From Mycolicibacter terrae (GTDB lineage Bacteria > Actinomycetota > Actinomycetes > Mycobacteriales > Mycobacteriaceae): a stretch of DNA of 64,000 bases. This document shows positions 46,559-57,246 of this stretch, piece after piece. The DNA is taken from positions 1,550,001 through 1,614,000 of the forward strand of contig NZ_AP022564.1 of the NCBI RefSeq assembly GCF_010727125.1. The letters run 5' to 3'. The translations under genes and the position numbers were made by a program. Within the stretch, counting starts at the first letter, position 1, and every line of letters begins with the position of its first letter. The notes under the pieces are model-generated. The model was given only the letters and a program-made list of their open reading frames with translations. It searched no databases and had not been told where the DNA came from.

Positions 46559-47467
46559 ATGCTTTCGGTTGATGACACTGCCGCGGGCCCGCACGACGGC
46601 TCGCTGGATCACGAGCGCATCGTCCTGCAGGCCCGGGACGTCGACTTCGACTGGTCGGACCTGCCGGTGCACTACGTACCCGGGGAGCCCTTCGCGACCC
46701 ATTTCTGCAACGTGCTGCACCTGCTGCTGCCCGCCGGCGAGGAGTTCTTCGTCGAGCTGTTCAAGCAGGTGCTGCCGTTGATCAAGGACGACCAGCTGCG
46801 CCTCGACGTCCAGGGTTTCATCGGACAGGAGGCCACCCACTCCCAGGCGCACGCCGGCGTCGTCGACCACCTGGCCGCGCGCGGCATCGACATGTCGCCT
46901 TTCACCGGCCAGATCAAGTGGCTGTTCGAAAAGCTGCTCGGCGACCGGCCGCACTGGAGCAAGCGCCGCCAGCAGCGCTGGCTGCTCGAACGGGTGGCGC
47001 TGGTCGCCGCCGTCGAGCACTACACGGCGATCCTGGGGGAGTGGATCCTCGACAGCCCGGCGCTGGATGCGGCCGGAACCCATCCGGCGATGCTGGACAT
47101 GCTGCGCTGGCACGGCGCCGAAGAGGTCGAGCACAAAGCCGTCGCCTTCGACGTGATGAAGCACCTGCGGGTCGGGTATTTCCGGCAGGTCCGCACCCAA
47201 CTGGCCGTCACGCCGCTGATGCTGTTGCTGTGGGTCCGCGGGCTGCGGTTCATGTACAAGGTGGACCCGCAATTGCCGGCCGGAACCAAGCCGCGCTGGC
47301 GGGACTGGTTCACGGTGGCGCGCCGCGGGCTGGTTCCCGCGCCGTTCGAATTCCTGCCCGCCATCGCCTCCTACTACCGGCCGGGCTTTCATCCGGCCCA
47401 ACTCGGCGGGGTGGAGCGGGCGGTCAACTACCTGGCGGTGTCGCCCGCCGCCCGCGCCACGCACTGA
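46559..47467 (+). CDS. PF10118-type predicted metal-dependent hydrolase (ferritin-like helical protein)
   Basis: This 302-residue protein has helical metal-ligand motifs: FIGQEATHSQAHAGVVDHL, VAAVEHYTAIL and WHGAEEVEHKAVAFDVM. The repeated Glu/His pairs resemble a ferritin-like di-metal site. AVTPLMLLLWVRGLRFMY is a likely membrane-contacting helix. It resembles Rv2777c. It lies upstream of an alpha/beta hydrolase and a 2Fe-2S reductase on the same strand, compatible with a redox role, but the reaction is unknown. Confidence 0.82.
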   Translation: MLSVDDTAAGPHDGSLDHERIVLQARDVDFDWSDLPVHYVPGEPFATHFCNVLHLLLPAGEEFFVELFKQVLPLIKDDQLRLDVQGFIGQEATHSQAHAGVVDHLAARGIDMSPFTGQIKWLFEKLLGDRPHWSKRRQQRWLLERVALVAAVEHYTAILGEWILDSPALDAAGTHPAMLDMLRWHGAEEVEHKAVAFDVMKHLRVGYFRQVRTQLAVTPLMLLLWVRGLRFMYKVDPQLPAGTKPRWRDWFTVARRGLVPAPFEFLPAIASYYRPGFHPAQLGGVERAVNYLAVSPAARATH

Positions 47468-47501
47468 CCGTTATCCGGCCGAACACGAGGAGTGCAGCCG
47501 A

Positions 47502-48446
47502 ATGAACAGCTCGACCACAGTCACGTCAACAGACGGCGTGAGCCTGGCCGTGCATGCCTACACCGACCTGGATCCGCAGCGACCGACGATCCTGGCCATC
47601 CACGGCTACCCGGACAACCACCACGTGTGGGATCCGGTGGCTCACGAGCTCGTCGCGAGCTACCCGGGCCGATACAACGTCGTCGCCTATGACGTGCGGG
47701 GCGCGGGTGCGTCCTCGTCGCCGGCGGACCGATCCGGGTATCGGCTGCCCCAGCTGATCGCCGACATCGGCGCGGTCATCGAGCACCTCGGGGTCGACAA
47801 CGTCCATCTGCTGGGCCATGACTGGGGTTCGATCCAGGGCTGGGCGGCGGTGACCGACCCCGTCCTGGGGCCCAAAATCACTTCCTACACCTCGATTTCG
47901 GGTCCGCATCTGGACTACGCCGGCAAGTTCCTGCGGTCACCGCGCAACCTGCGGGGGTTCCTCGACGTGGCCCGACAGATACTGGAGTCCTCCTACATCT
48001 GGCTGTTTCTGACGCCGCGGGTGCCTGAGGCGCTCTTCCGGTCCGGATTCGGCGGCAGACTCATCGACACCCTGGAGCGAATCGGCCGCTCCGGCCGTCC
48101 ACGGCGGGCCACCCACCGGGCGGAGAACGACTACGTCAACGGACTCAACCTCTACCGCGCGAACATGCCGCGACCGCTGATGAAGCCCTCCGTGCCGCTG
48201 CCCTCCACCGACGTCGCCGTGCAGGTGCTCGCACCGCGCCTGGACCTGTTCGTCAGCCCCGCCCTGCAGCGGTTCACCGGCGCGATCCCGCCGCGCCATC
48301 GGGTGCTCGACATCGACGGTGGACATTGGGTGGTGACCGATCGGCCCGAGATGATCGCCCGGCTCACCGGCGAATGGGTTGATCAGAATGTGGCCGGCAG
48401 CGCAGATGCCTCTGGCCGCGACGTCCCCGACATCCGGCAAAGCTGA
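47502..48446 (+). CDS. Alpha/beta hydrolase (EphD-like, lacking the SDR domain)
   Basis: This 314-residue protein shows IHGYPDNHHVWD (oxyanion HGxP), nucleophile Asp in LLGHDWGSIQGW as in epoxide hydrolases and dehalogenases, and a catalytic His in DIDGGHWVVTDRPE. It resembles the N-terminal half of the mycobacterial hydrolase-SDR fusion EphD, but it ends with a short tail and no SDR domain. It sits between the ferritin-fold protein and the reductase. Substrate unknown. Confidence 0.85.
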   Translation: MNSSTTVTSTDGVSLAVHAYTDLDPQRPTILAIHGYPDNHHVWDPVAHELVASYPGRYNVVAYDVRGAGASSSPADRSGYRLPQLIADIGAVIEHLGVDNVHLLGHDWGSIQGWAAVTDPVLGPKITSYTSISGPHLDYAGKFLRSPRNLRGFLDVARQILESSYIWLFLTPRVPEALFRSGFGGRLIDTLERIGRSGRPRRATHRAENDYVNGLNLYRANMPRPLMKPSVPLPSTDVAVQVLAPRLDLFVSPALQRFTGAIPPRHRVLDIDGGHWVVTDRPEMIARLTGEWVDQNVAGSADASGRDVPDIRQS

Positions 48447-48447
48447 G

Positions 48448-49524
48448 ATGCCGCAAGAGATCTGGCGCTCCCGGCCCGCGGACCTCTACGGCCGGCGCAA
48501 GCATGACCGGTTCTTCAACCTGCTCTGGGCGGCGATCACGGTCTTCAGTGCGTTCTCCGGGCTGTCGAGGTGGCGGCCGTCGCGGGTGGTGCCCGTCTCG
48601 CGGACCATCGCGGCGGTTGTCACCAAGCGGGAGATGCTGACCCCGGACGTTGTGGCGTTGACGATCGTAGAACCGAACGGCGGGCTGCTGCCGTCCTGGT
48701 CGCCGGGTGGTCACATCGACGTGCAGCTGCCGTCCGGCCGCCGCCGGCAGTACTCACTGTGCGGGGCGCCCGGAAGGCGCACCGACTACCGCATCGCGGT
48801 GCGGCGTCTCGACGACGGTGGCGGCGGGTCGGTGGAGATGCACGAGTCCTACGCGGTGGGCGACACCCTGGTTTTCGAGGGCCCGCGCAACGCGTTCTAT
48901 CTCGGCACCGACGAGAACGACGTGTTGTTCGTCATCGGCGGGATCGGGGTGACCCCGATGCTGCCAATGCTGCGCGAGGCCGCTCAACGCAGAATCGACT
49001 GGCGCGCAATATATGCCGGCCGCAGCCGGACTGACATGCCACTGCTCGACGAGGTGCTGGCGGTCGACCCCGAACGGGTCACGGTATGGGCCGACGACGA
49101 ACACGGGCGGTTCGCCGGCACCGACGAACTGCTGGCCGGCGCCGGCCCGCAGACCGCGGTCTATGTGTGCGGTCCGACCGCGATGCTCGAAGCGGTGCGC
49201 GCCAGTCGCGACGCACACGCCGATGCGCCGCTGCACTACGAGCGGTTCAGCCCGCCGCCGGTGGTCGACGGCGTGCCCTTCGAACTCGAGCTGGCCCGCT
49301 CGCGGCGCCTGCTGCTGATTCCCGCGGACCGTTCGGCGCTGGATGTGATGCTCGACGCCGACCCGACCACCGCCTGTTCTTGTCGGCAGGGGTTCTGCGG
49401 CACCTGCAAGGTCAAAGTCGTCTCCGGTGATGTCGACCGGCGCGGGCGCACCTCGGAATCAGACGACGAGATGCTGGTCTGCGTCTCGCGGGCCAACGGC
49501 GGCCGGATCGTCATCGACGCCTGA
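48448..49524 (+). CDS. PDR/VanB-type ferredoxin:NAD(P)H oxidoreductase with 2Fe-2S domain (Rv2776c-like)
   Basis: The product is 358 residues from the ATG at 48448. Domain order: flavin domain (RRRQYSLCGAPG), NAD(P) domain (VLFVIGGIGVTPMLPML; AVYVCGPTAMLEAV), then C-terminal plant-type 2Fe-2S ferredoxin with ACSCRQGFCGTCKVKVVSG and the fourth Cys in MLVCVSRANGG. An N-terminal hydrophobic stretch (FFNLLWAAITVFSAFSG) could anchor it. It transfers electrons from NAD(P)H to an oxygenase partner. The upstream ferritin-fold protein is a candidate partner. Confidence 0.9.
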   Translation: MPQEIWRSRPADLYGRRKHDRFFNLLWAAITVFSAFSGLSRWRPSRVVPVSRTIAAVVTKREMLTPDVVALTIVEPNGGLLPSWSPGGHIDVQLPSGRRRQYSLCGAPGRRTDYRIAVRRLDDGGGGSVEMHESYAVGDTLVFEGPRNAFYLGTDENDVLFVIGGIGVTPMLPMLREAAQRRIDWRAIYAGRSRTDMPLLDEVLAVDPERVTVWADDEHGRFAGTDELLAGAGPQTAVYVCGPTAMLEAVRASRDAHADAPLHYERFSPPPVVDGVPFELELARSRRLLLIPADRSALDVMLDADPTTACSCRQGFCGTCKVKVVSGDVDRRGRTSESDDEMLVCVSRANGGRIVIDA

Positions 49525-49599
49525 GCGAATTCACGTTAACTTCCAGGCGATTTCGGCAAATCGCGGCCTCCGCTATCGGCCGGCCCATAGACTGCCCGG

Positions 49600-51380
<1,781 letters not shown>

Positions 51381-51382
51381 GC

Positions 51383-51847
51383 ATGGTCAAAGTGTCGGCG
51401 ACCGCCCGGATGAAGGCACTCATCGCGTTCATGTGCCTGGCGCTGCTGATGTACCTGGTGTTCTTGGGCCGGGTCGCGGTGCTGCTCATCACCTCCGGCT
51501 CGATCCCGGCGATCGGGATGGGGCTGGCACTGCTGGTTATGCCGTTCATCGGGCTGTGGGCGATGATCGCAACCCTGCGCGACGGCTTCGCCCACCAGCG
51601 GCTGTCCCGATTGATCGCCGCCGACGGGATGGAACTCGACGCCGGCGCGTTGCCGCGACGGCCGTCCGGGCGTATCGAACGCGACGCCGCTGATGCCCTG
51701 TTCCACGCGGTGCGCGAGGAACTCGACGCCGATCCGGACAACTGGCGGCGCTGGTACCGGCTGGCCCGCGCCTATGAGTTCGCCGGGGATCGCCGTCGGG
51801 CGCGCGAGGCGATGAAGACCGCGGTCCGGCTGCAGGAGGGCCGATGA
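51383..51847 (+). CDS. Two-TM membrane protein (Rv2772c-like)
   Basis: This 154-residue protein has two hydrophobic segments near the N-terminus (LIAFMCLALLMYLVFLGRVAVLLI and IGMGLALLVMPFIGLWAMIATL). A cytoplasmic TPR-like C-terminal part follows (DALFHAVREELDADPDNWRRWYRLARAYEFAGDRRRAREAMKTAVRL). It starts 2 bp after dapB and overlaps the next gene as ATGA. Function unknown. Confidence 0.85.
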   Translation: MVKVSATARMKALIAFMCLALLMYLVFLGRVAVLLITSGSIPAIGMGLALLVMPFIGLWAMIATLRDGFAHQRLSRLIAADGMELDAGALPRRPSGRIERDAADALFHAVREELDADPDNWRRWYRLARAYEFAGDRRRAREAMKTAVRLQEGR

Positions 51848-52305
51848 GCAAGACACTGCTGATCGTTCACCACACACCGTCGCCGCACTGCCAGGCCATG
51901 TTCGAAGCGGTGGTGGCCGGGGCAACGGACCCCGAGATCGAGGGCGTGACGCTCGTACGCCGACCAGCGCTGACCGTCTCGGCGGTCGAGATGCTGGAGG
52001 TCGACGGCTATCTCTTGGGTACCCCGGCGAACCTCGGATACCTCTCGGGCGCTCTCAAACACGCCTTCGACCAGAGCTACTACCAGCTGCTTGACTCCAC
52101 CCGCGGCCGACCGTTCGGCGTCTACATCCACGGTAACGAGGGCACCGAAGGAGCCGAGCGTGCCATCGACGGCATCACGGCCGGACTCGGCTGGGTGAAG
52201 GCGGCGGAGACCGTCGTGGTGATGGGCAAGCCCACGAAGGCCGACATCGAGGCGTGCTGGAACCTCGGCGCGACGGTAGCGGCGCAACTGATGGGGTCGG
52301 AGTGA
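51844..52305 (+). CDS. Flavodoxin-fold NAD(P)H-dependent oxidoreductase-like protein (Rv2771c-like)
   Basis: This 153-residue protein shows LLIVHHTPSPHCQAMFEAVVAGA, YLLGTPANLGYLSGALKHAFDQSYYQLL and GVYIHGNEGTEGAERAI, consistent with a flavodoxin-like FMN-binding fold. Its start overlaps the membrane-protein gene, forming a dapB-linked unit. Exact reaction unknown. Confidence 0.85.
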   Translation: MSKTLLIVHHTPSPHCQAMFEAVVAGATDPEIEGVTLVRRPALTVSAVEMLEVDGYLLGTPANLGYLSGALKHAFDQSYYQLLDSTRGRPFGVYIHGNEGTEGAERAIDGITAGLGWVKAAETVVVMGKPTKADIEACWNLGATVAAQLMGSE

Positions 52306-52366
52306 GCGGACCGCTGGAGGCCGTTGCTGCGGCGCGTCCCCCGCATGAATGGGTTCGGGTGCCCGC

Positions 52367-53761
52367 CTAGTCGTTGCCACGCGGCGGCAGTTGCACCTCG
52401 ACGCCCCCCGACTCGTGTTCCGGCCCGGCGTCCGGGTGTTCGGCGGGGAGGCGATCACGGAACCGACTTGCTTCGCCGGGACCGTCAGGCCCGGTGCGCC
52501 GGTCGGGGCTGTGGTACGGCCCGGGCTTGGGCCGGGGCTTGCCGCCGGGGAACGCCAACCGGAAGATACTGCGGTGCACCATAAGCCACTGCTTGGAGAA
52601 CCGCCCGGAGTTATAGGGCAACGCATAGCGCTCGCAGATGTCCTTGATCTTGGGGGCGATCTCGGAGTACCGGCTACTGGGCATATCCGGGTACAGATGG
52701 TGTTCGACCTGGTAACCCAGATTGCCGCTGATGACGTGGAACAGCGGACTGCCGTCGATGTTGGCCGCGCCGATCAACTGGCGGACATACCACCCGCCGC
52801 GGGTTTCGTTCTCCACTTCTTCTTCACTGAAGGTGTAAGTCTGATCTGGGAAGTGCCCGCAGAAGATGATGGCGTGTGCCCACACGTTACGGATGAGATT
52901 GGCCAGCGCGTCGGCCGCCAGGGTACGCAGGAAGGTGCTTTCGACACCGGGTAAGAACCGGTCGAGCAGGTCCGCCGCGGCGCCCGTCCGGCCATCGCCG
53001 GAGATTTCGCGAAGCCGACGGCCGAGGCGCGACTTCGCCGGCTGCTCGATCCGGCCACCCGAGGCGACCTGGGCCAGCGCAAACGCGCCGGCGCTGATCG
53101 CCGGCCAGCCGAGGTAGTCCTTGACGATTTGCGCGCGCGCCTTACCGAGGATTCCCTTGAACTCTCGGCGCACTTCCGACCACGGCTTCTCACCGCGCTG
53201 AGCGGCGCGGAAGTCGATGTCGTGAACGGCCACGCCCCATTCGAACAAAAGCGTCAGCAAGAAGTTGAACAGTGGTTGCGCGAGCCAGACCGGATGCCAG
53301 GGCTGATTGGGGTCGATCCGCATGATCTCGTAACCGAGGTCGCGGTCCTTACCGCGGATGTTGGTGTAGGTGTGGTGAATGTAGTTGTGCGAGTGCTTCC
53401 ACGATTGCGCTGTCGAGGCGGTGTCCCAGTCCCAGACGGACGAATGGATATCGGGATCATTCATCCAATCCCATTGGCCATGAAGAATATTGTGGCCGAG
53501 TTCCATGTTTTCCAGGATCTTGGCCATTCCCAGGCAGGCCGTGCCGAGAACCCACGCAGTTCGTGATCGCGACGCCAGCAGCAGCACCCGTCCCACCACG
53601 ACGATCTGCCGCTGCACCGAAATCACCGTTTTGATGTAGTGGCGGTCGCGATCGCCGAGCTCGGCGAACACCTCGTCGTGAATCGCGTCGAATTCTTTGG
53701 CAAGTTTTTCCAGTTCCCGCTCGCTCAGACGAGCAAGCGGGCTTTCGGCGGCAGTGGTCAC
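52367..53761 (-). CDS. Membrane fatty acyl-CoA desaturase, DesA3-like
   Basis: This 464-residue protein has the three His clusters of membrane desaturases: HNILHGQ, HSHNYIHH and YQVEHH, plus GHFP. Membrane segments flank them. It is longer than M. tuberculosis DesA3 (recalled as 427 residues), with an Arg/Gly-rich insert of about 30 residues (around IEQPAKSRLGRRLREISGDG) and a polar Pro-rich C-tail. It is followed in the same operon direction by its likely reductase, as in the Rv3229c-Rv3230c pair. It introduces a double bond (delta-9 by family) into acyl-CoA. Probably a paralogue rather than DesA3 itself. Confidence 0.88.
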   Translation of the reverse strand: MTTAAESPLARLSERELEKLAKEFDAIHDEVFAELGDRDRHYIKTVISVQRQIVVVGRVLLLASRSRTAWVLGTACLGMAKILENMELGHNILHGQWDWMNDPDIHSSVWDWDTASTAQSWKHSHNYIHHTYTNIRGKDRDLGYEIMRIDPNQPWHPVWLAQPLFNFLLTLLFEWGVAVHDIDFRAAQRGEKPWSEVRREFKGILGKARAQIVKDYLGWPAISAGAFALAQVASGGRIEQPAKSRLGRRLREISGDGRTGAAADLLDRFLPGVESTFLRTLAADALANLIRNVWAHAIIFCGHFPDQTYTFSEEEVENETRGGWYVRQLIGAANIDGSPLFHVISGNLGYQVEHHLYPDMPSSRYSEIAPKIKDICERYALPYNSGRFSKQWLMVHRSIFRLAFPGGKPRPKPGPYHSPDRRTGPDGPGEASRFRDRLPAEHPDAGPEHESGGVEVQLPPRGND

Positions 53762-53777
53762 GATGACTCCTTCACAA

Positions 53778-54875
53778 TCACAACTCGAGTTCCACGTTGC
53801 CTTCAGCCGCGTGAATACAGATCCTCACGTCCTGCCCGATCGGCTCGATGACATCCCCGGAGCGCAGGTCCCGTAGCTTCCCAGACTTCAACGTCCCGAC
53901 ACAGGTGTGGCAGATCCCGATTCGACAGCCGTAGGCAAGGTTCAGGCCCGCCTGCTCGCCGGCTTCCAAGATGGGTGTGCCACCGTCGCTTTCCACAGTC
54001 GTGTCACTGTCGAGGAAGGTGATCTCACCGCCAGTGCCTTCGCCGGCTCCGCCGCCGATCTTCGGCTGGAACCGCTCGTAGTGCAGCCGATCCGGGTCGC
54101 CGTGGTCCTTCCAGTGCGCGATCATCGCGTCAAGCAGTTCGCTCGGACCCGAACAGAACGTCTCGCGTTCGCGCCAGTCCGGACACAACTCGTCCAAGTC
54201 GCGCGGGGACAGTCGCCCACGTTCGGCGGTGAGCCGCAGATCCAGCCGCATGTGTTCGTGGCGGCGGTCGAGGTCTTCGAGTGCCGACAGGAACATGACC
54301 TGTTCGCGGGTGCGGGCGGAATGAGACACCACCACGTCGCCCAGCTCACCGCGGTGATCAAGACTGCGCAGCATGCTGATGATCGGCGTAATGCCGCTGC
54401 CGGCGCTGATGAACAGCATCTTGGCGGGCAGCGGCTCCGGCAGGGTGAAGACACCCTCGATTTCGCCGAGCCGTACGACCTCTCCGGGCTGAATCTTTTG
54501 CACCAGGTACCGCGACACCACGCCGCCGTCCACCTTTTTTGGCGTGACGCTGATCAGCCCATCCTCCGGCTGCGGATCCGAAGTCAGCGAGTACGCGCGC
54601 CAGTGGTAGCGGCCGTCGATGACCAGGCCGAGCCGCACGTACTGGCCCGGTTTGTGGCCCTGCCACTCGTATCCCGGTCGAATCAGTATGCTGGCCGCTT
54701 CCGAGCCCTGCGGCTCGATGCGCTCGACCTTTCCGCGTAGCTCTTTGGTCGTCCACAGCGGGTTGACCATCTCGAGGTAATCGTCGGGACGCAACGGACT
54801 GAACAGATGCCGCACCGCTCGCAGGAACAACCGACGACCGCGTGGGACCGGGGGTTCGGCACCTCGTTCGGCCAT
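53778..54875 (-). CDS. Ferredoxin-type oxidoreductase partner of the desaturase (Rv3230c-like)
   Basis: The product is 365 residues from the ATG at 54875, which has GAGGGAGGGAGGAG upstream. It shows RAYSLTSDP (flavin), MLFISAGSGITPIISML (NADPH), FCSGPSELLDAM, and a C-terminal 2Fe-2S domain with YGCRIGICHTCVGTLKSG and ICIHAAEG. It passes electrons from NADPH to the desaturase encoded 16 bp downstream. A longer upstream open frame of 40 residues is rejected as non-family. Confidence 0.9.
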   Translation of the reverse strand: MAERGAEPPVPRGRRLFLRAVRHLFSPLRPDDYLEMVNPLWTTKELRGKVERIEPQGSEAASILIRPGYEWQGHKPGQYVRLGLVIDGRYHWRAYSLTSDPQPEDGLISVTPKKVDGGVVSRYLVQKIQPGEVVRLGEIEGVFTLPEPLPAKMLFISAGSGITPIISMLRSLDHRGELGDVVVSHSARTREQVMFLSALEDLDRRHEHMRLDLRLTAERGRLSPRDLDELCPDWRERETFCSGPSELLDAMIAHWKDHGDPDRLHYERFQPKIGGGAGEGTGGEITFLDSDTTVESDGGTPILEAGEQAGLNLAYGCRIGICHTCVGTLKSGKLRDLRSGDVIEPIGQDVRICIHAAEGNVELEL

Positions 54876-55073
54876 ACTCCTCCCTCCCTCCGGCCGGCGG
54901 TGCGGACCGCGCTTGGACGTGGCGGGCCCAGACCGACTTGCCAACAGGTAACCCGGTCTCGGATGCGTTGAAACCCGTTCACGTGGCAGCTGCATGCCTC
55001 ATGACGTGGTGGGCGAGACGCGTGCTGCGAGCTTGGTGCGACGGTGGCCGCTCAGTTGATGGGCTGAGCGCCG

Positions 55074-55382
55074 CTACGGGTCGATGTGGGTCTCGGGCTG
55101 GTAGAACGAGTGCACCGGATATTGCCGGCCCACCGGGCCCATCTGGTGACAGTCCTGCTGCGACGGCGGTGATTTCGGCGGTTCGTAGTAGTAGATCACG
55201 CAGCGCTGCCAGCTACCGTCGGGCTGAAGTGGGCCGTCGCATTTCTGGGCGGTGGAGAAGAACAACAGGGGGTTGTCCTGACAACCGGCCTGGGCCGCCG
55301 GCGCCGAGGCGACCAGCCACCCGGCCATCAGCCCGGCGGCGCCCAGTGTGGTGGCCAGGCCCCCGCTGAGGTAGCGCTTCAC
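55074..55382 (-). CDS. Secreted CDGP-motif protein
   Basis: This 102-residue protein has a signal peptide ending SAPAAQA and a mature part with GCQDNPLLFF, QKCDGPLQPDGSWQRCV and QQDCHQMG: four Cys and the CDGP motif shared by a set of small mycobacterial exported proteins. The ATG is at 55382. Function unknown. Confidence 0.82.
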   Translation of the reverse strand: MKRYLSGGLATTLGAAGLMAGWLVASAPAAQAGCQDNPLLFFSTAQKCDGPLQPDGSWQRCVIYYYEPPKSPPSQQDCHQMGPVGRQYPVHSFYQPETHIDP

Positions 55383-55502
55383 GCCGTCTCCTTCCTGCCC
55401 GTCACGTTGTCGAGAGACTATGCCGCAGTCGCAGGTGTTTGCCAGGTGTGCACTCCGCGGTTCCTACCCTCTTACCGGCGCGAGGCGATAGGCTCCAATG
55501 CC

Positions 55503-55712
55503 GTGACCCGAGCAAACGACACTGTGTCCACCACGGACCTGCTTGCGCGCACCCTGGAATCCGTGCGCGCCGCCTACGAGGACATCGCGGAACTGGCGCA
55601 GCACCAGGACGGTCTTTATGCGGTGGCGCAGACCGCCAGGGGCACCGCGCTGATCCACGACCTGCGCAAGCAACTCGATCAGCTCAACAAGATCCTGCCC
55701 TTCAAGAGTTAG
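55503..55712 (+). CDS. Small helical hypothetical protein
   Basis: This 69-residue product starts at the GTG at 55503 and is predicted mostly helical (TDLLARTLESVRAAYEDIAELAQHQDGLY, ALIHDLRKQLDQLNKILPF), coiled-coil-like. It is convergent with the DUF222 gene. I do not recognise the family; coding status rests on composition and a plausible start. Confidence 0.6.
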   Translation: MTRANDTVSTTDLLARTLESVRAAYEDIAELAQHQDGLYAVAQTARGTALIHDLRKQLDQLNKILPFKS

Positions 55713-55727
55713 CTGCCCGCCGGCCCA

Positions 55728-57215
55728 TCAGGGTGGGGCTTTGTTGAGAGCGCGTTCGGAGTTGATGCGGTGGGCGCGGTTTTGGATTCGGGTGCGCGTG
55801 CGGGTGGGCATCATGAGGCTGCGGCCCGCCGATGGTGGGGCTGGTGGGGTGGTTGCCGGTGGTGTGCCGGTTGGCATGCACAGGGTGGGGAAGAGCAGTG
55901 TGCTGCCCGGTCGGGTGGTGTGGGTGTGGCCGGTGGGGCTGGTCCATTCCACGGTGCCGTCGGGGTGTTGGGTATCGTGCCAGCCGCCGGGGCCGGTCCA
56001 GAATGTCTTGAGCAGGTGGTGTTTTCGGCATAGGCAGCGCAGGTTGGCCGGGTGGGTGGGCCCGAACGGATAAGCGATGGCGTGGTCGATGTCGCAATAG
56101 GTGGCGGGCCGGTCGCAGCCGGGGAATCGACAGGTGAGGTCACGGGCCCGGACGAAGGCGGCCAACGCCGTTGAGGGCCGGTAGTGCGGTTGGGCCGGCA
56201 GATCGGCCGGGTGTGCCAGCGGTGTGACGGTGGCGCCGCTGTTGACGAGCTGGGCCAGCAGGGGCGCGGGTACGGTGCCGCCGCCGATGATGTGCCCGGA
56301 GAGGCCTGGGCGTGCTTGGCGTTTGGGGGCCGGGGCGATCGGCGGTTGCTCGCCGTTGCCGAATCCCGGGTCGGCCGGAGTGTCCAGCGCGGCCTGCTCG
56401 GCGAGGATGTAGACCGTGGTGTTGGCCGCCCGGGCGTCGGTGGCGCCGCTGGCCGGGCAGTCGGTGGTGGCGCAGGCGCAGGCGAGGGTGTCAGCTCCGG
56501 CGGCCAGGGCGCCGAGGGCATCGGCGCGGCGTTGAGCCAGGGTGCGGGGATCGTCATCGCAGACGGTGTGGGCCAACTGGGTGAGGCGCCGGTCGAGGGC
56601 GGTGGCATCGGTGGCCAACAGCCGGCCCCACAGGGCGGTGGTGCCGTTTTCGCTGTTGCGGGTGTCGACGACGACCTCGCGGCCCCGGGCATCGCGCTCC
56701 TGGCGCCGGACGGCGTCGGGGTCGTACCGGTCGATCAGGGCGTCGATGGCCGCGGCGATCTTAGCCGCCGAGAGCGGTCCAAGAGCGGTGGCGATCTCGG
56801 CGAGGTCGGTGTCCACGGCGTGCAGCAGGTAGGGGTTGGTGATCAGCGTGGTGCGCCAGACGATCGTGGCGACCAGCCGGGTGTTGATCGCCCCGTCGAA
56901 AAACAGCGCGGCAACCTTCGGCAGCCGCTCACGCAGCGCAGAGGCCAGATACATCTGCGATGACGCCATACCCTGGCTGATCTGCTCGGCCGCGGCGACC
57001 TCGGCGGCTGCGGCATCCCAGTAATCGCATGACCAGCGCGACCGGTTCACCGCATCGGCCCCGCGGGTACGCCGCGCGACCAACTCGCCGATCGCCGCCA
57101 ACCGGCGCGCCGACGCCGCGGCCTCCACCCGGGACCACCCCGAGATGGCCGCCACCAGGGCATTGTCCTCGGCATCAGCCAACGACTCCGGCCCCGGCAA
57201 CCTACTATCGAACAT
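55728..57215 (-). CDS. DUF222/HNH endonuclease (13E12 family), intact, SOS-box controlled
   Basis: This 495-residue protein has an N-terminal Ala-rich DUF222 region (WSRVEAAASARRLAAIGELVARR through QRRADALGALAAG), and a C-terminal HNH motif with CRFPGCDRPATYCDIDHAIAYPFGPTH and LRCLCRKHHLLKTF. The last 60 residues are Pro/Thr/Arg-rich. The ATG at 57215 lies inside a perfect LexA box. The N-terminus (MFDSRL) and box arrangement match mycobacterial 13E12 genes, some of which are known LexA targets. It is probably a DNA-damage-induced nuclease. Its upstream promoter DNA is replaced by an IS at 57247. Confidence 0.9.
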   Translation of the reverse strand: MFDSRLPGPESLADAEDNALVAAISGWSRVEAAASARRLAAIGELVARRTRGADAVNRSRWSCDYWDAAAAEVAAAEQISQGMASSQMYLASALRERLPKVAALFFDGAINTRLVATIVWRTTLITNPYLLHAVDTDLAEIATALGPLSAAKIAAAIDALIDRYDPDAVRRQERDARGREVVVDTRNSENGTTALWGRLLATDATALDRRLTQLAHTVCDDDPRTLAQRRADALGALAAGADTLACACATTDCPASGATDARAANTTVYILAEQAALDTPADPGFGNGEQPPIAPAPKRQARPGLSGHIIGGGTVPAPLLAQLVNSGATVTPLAHPADLPAQPHYRPSTALAAFVRARDLTCRFPGCDRPATYCDIDHAIAYPFGPTHPANLRCLCRKHHLLKTFWTGPGGWHDTQHPDGTVEWTSPTGHTHTTRPGSTLLFPTLCMPTGTPPATTPPAPPSAGRSLMMPTRTRTRIQNRAHRINSERALNKAPP

Positions 57216-57228
57216 ATGTTCGATAGTA
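57203..57228 (-). promoter_or_regulatory. Perfect LexA (SOS) box within a 26-bp palindrome, overlapping -10 and start codon
   Basis: The core TCGAAC-ATAT-GTTCGA (57208-57223) matches the mycobacterial SOS consensus TCGAAC-N4-GTTCGA exactly. The palindrome extends to 26 bp. On the minus strand the sequence TACTAT (a -10-like hexamer) precedes the ATG by seven bases, so transcription probably begins at the ATG, giving a leaderless mRNA that LexA would block directly. Confidence 0.9.
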
Positions 57229-57246
57229 CACGTTTCTCCTGACCGC

